Assembly (NCBI GenBank): GCA_037147235.1
Contig: JBAWVO010000157.1
Span: 1-15,212 of the forward strand
Source of the DNA: JANXQG01 sp037147235
Lineage (GTDB): Bacteria > Planctomycetota > Planctomycetia > Pirellulales > Thermoguttaceae
DNA length: 15,212 bases
Direction of reading: 5' to 3'
The notes beneath the pieces were generated by a model. It had not been told where the DNA came from. It ran no database searches and was given only the letters and a program-made list of their open reading frames with translations. Positions 14,899 through 15,212 of this stretch are shown here, piece by piece. How positions within the stretch are numbered: the stretch's first letter is position 1; every line of letters starts with the position of its first letter. A program made the position numbers and the translations under genes.

Positions 14899-15212
14899 CG
14901 TTGTAGCCTCTCGCGGACCATTCATTCCCTACGCCAACGGCGTTGTGTCCCCTAGCCCTGGGTTGCCGCGTAGCGGCTACCCAGGGAAATGGTATCCACG
15001 AAACCTTCTACGCCAACGGCGTTGTGTCCCCATTCCTCAGGAATTCCGGCATCGGTTCGTCGGTGATCGGTGCGATCATCAAATTCACTTGCAGCCCGAC
15101 GGCGGTTATGACAAATTGCTCGGTGCCGATACGACCGTTCGCATCGAACCTGGGCGAAACACGTATCTCATGGGCGTGTTCGCCGACGGGCATCCGATCG
15201 GAAAATTGCTTT
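14885..15212 (+). CDS. Open frame leaving the window, 5' part built from repeats
   Basis: From an ATG at 14885 the plus frame stays open to the right edge (109 codons). The first ~50 codons are the direct repeats and hairpin and look non-native. From about 15050 the codons show a strong preference for G at the first position and the protein text is plausible (DGGYDKLLGADTTVRIEPGR, then LMGVFADGHPIGKLL). I do not recognise the family. Either a gene lost its original 5' end to repeat insertion, or its real start lies close to 15050. An opposite-strand frame in register (15193-15008) exists but shows a weaker codon bias. Confidence 0.35.
   Translation, partial: MPRLDVVASRGPFIPYANGVVSPSPGLPRSGYPGKWYPRNLLRQRRCVPIPQEFRHRFVGDRCDHQIHLQPDGGYDKLLGADTTVRIEPGRNTYLMGVFADGHPIGKLL
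14929..15031. repeat. 24-bp direct repeats flanking a hairpin
   Basis: CTACGCCAACGGCGTTGTGT plus CCCC occurs identically at 14929-14952 and 15008-15031. Each copy contains ACGCC-AAC-GGCGT, a small palindrome. Between them, 14956-14986 forms a hairpin: CCCTGGGT/ACCCAGGG (8 bp) and GCCGC/GCGGC (5 bp) with a GTA loop and one T-T mismatch. I recall these units as widespread planctomycete repeats. Confidence 0.7.

Noticed and set aside
14929..15031. Possible CRISPR-like array
   Set aside because: There are only two repeats, the spacer is a perfect hairpin, and no cas gene is near.
15008..15193. 61-residue minus-strand frame at the right edge
   Set aside because: It is in exact antisense register with the plus frame, which has the stronger first-position G bias, and its end is made of the direct repeat. 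It is not fully excluded.

Overview
The window looks like chromosomal DNA of a planctomycete (order Pirellulales or a relative). The evidence is a DUF1580-type protein, NfeD and MMPL proteins of the kind common in that phylum, moderately high GC, weak or absent Shine-Dalgarno sites on several genes, and three kinds of short palindromic repeat that I recall as frequent in planctomycete intergenic DNA. This is an inference from recognised families; no database was searched.

Left part (1 to about 8290): an integrated element. All its genes lie on the minus strand and read leftwards from a tRNA-Arg(TCG) gene at 8290-8363. In transcription order they are: a tyrosine-recombinase integrase; a 365-residue protein of unknown function with a possible winged-helix C-terminus; a DUF1580/excisionase-like helix-turn-helix protein; a protein with a DUF1016-like N-terminal domain but no nuclease domain; an unusual fusion of a DUF5131 (phage Gp37/Gp68-like) domain to a GP88-like domain; a small acidic protein; a structured leader with a 22-codon ORF; a CHC2 zinc-finger/TOPRIM primase-like protein; and a RepA-like AAA ATPase cut by the left window edge. 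Integrase, excisionase-like protein, primase and helicase-type ATPase together suggest an element that excises and replicates by itself, such as a phage satellite or an integrative plasmid. The left end lies outside the window.

Middle (8290 to 14122): ordinary chromosome. The tRNA-Arg, an nfeD homologue (minus strand, hairpin terminator), a COG1092-like class I SAM methyltransferase (plus) and a large MMPL/RND-type transporter (plus). Short repeats fill the gaps: a stem-loop at 8685-8704, a paired palindrome at 10329-10384, and a 24-bp direct repeat at 11359-11411 that supplies the end of the methyltransferase gene.

Right end (14123 to 15212): decayed DNA. It holds a RelE/ParE-like toxin fragment, the 5' part of a group II intron with the start of its reverse-transcriptase ORF (both minus), a truncated helix-turn-helix ORF (plus), a pair of 24-bp direct repeats around a strong hairpin, and an open plus-strand frame that leaves the window.
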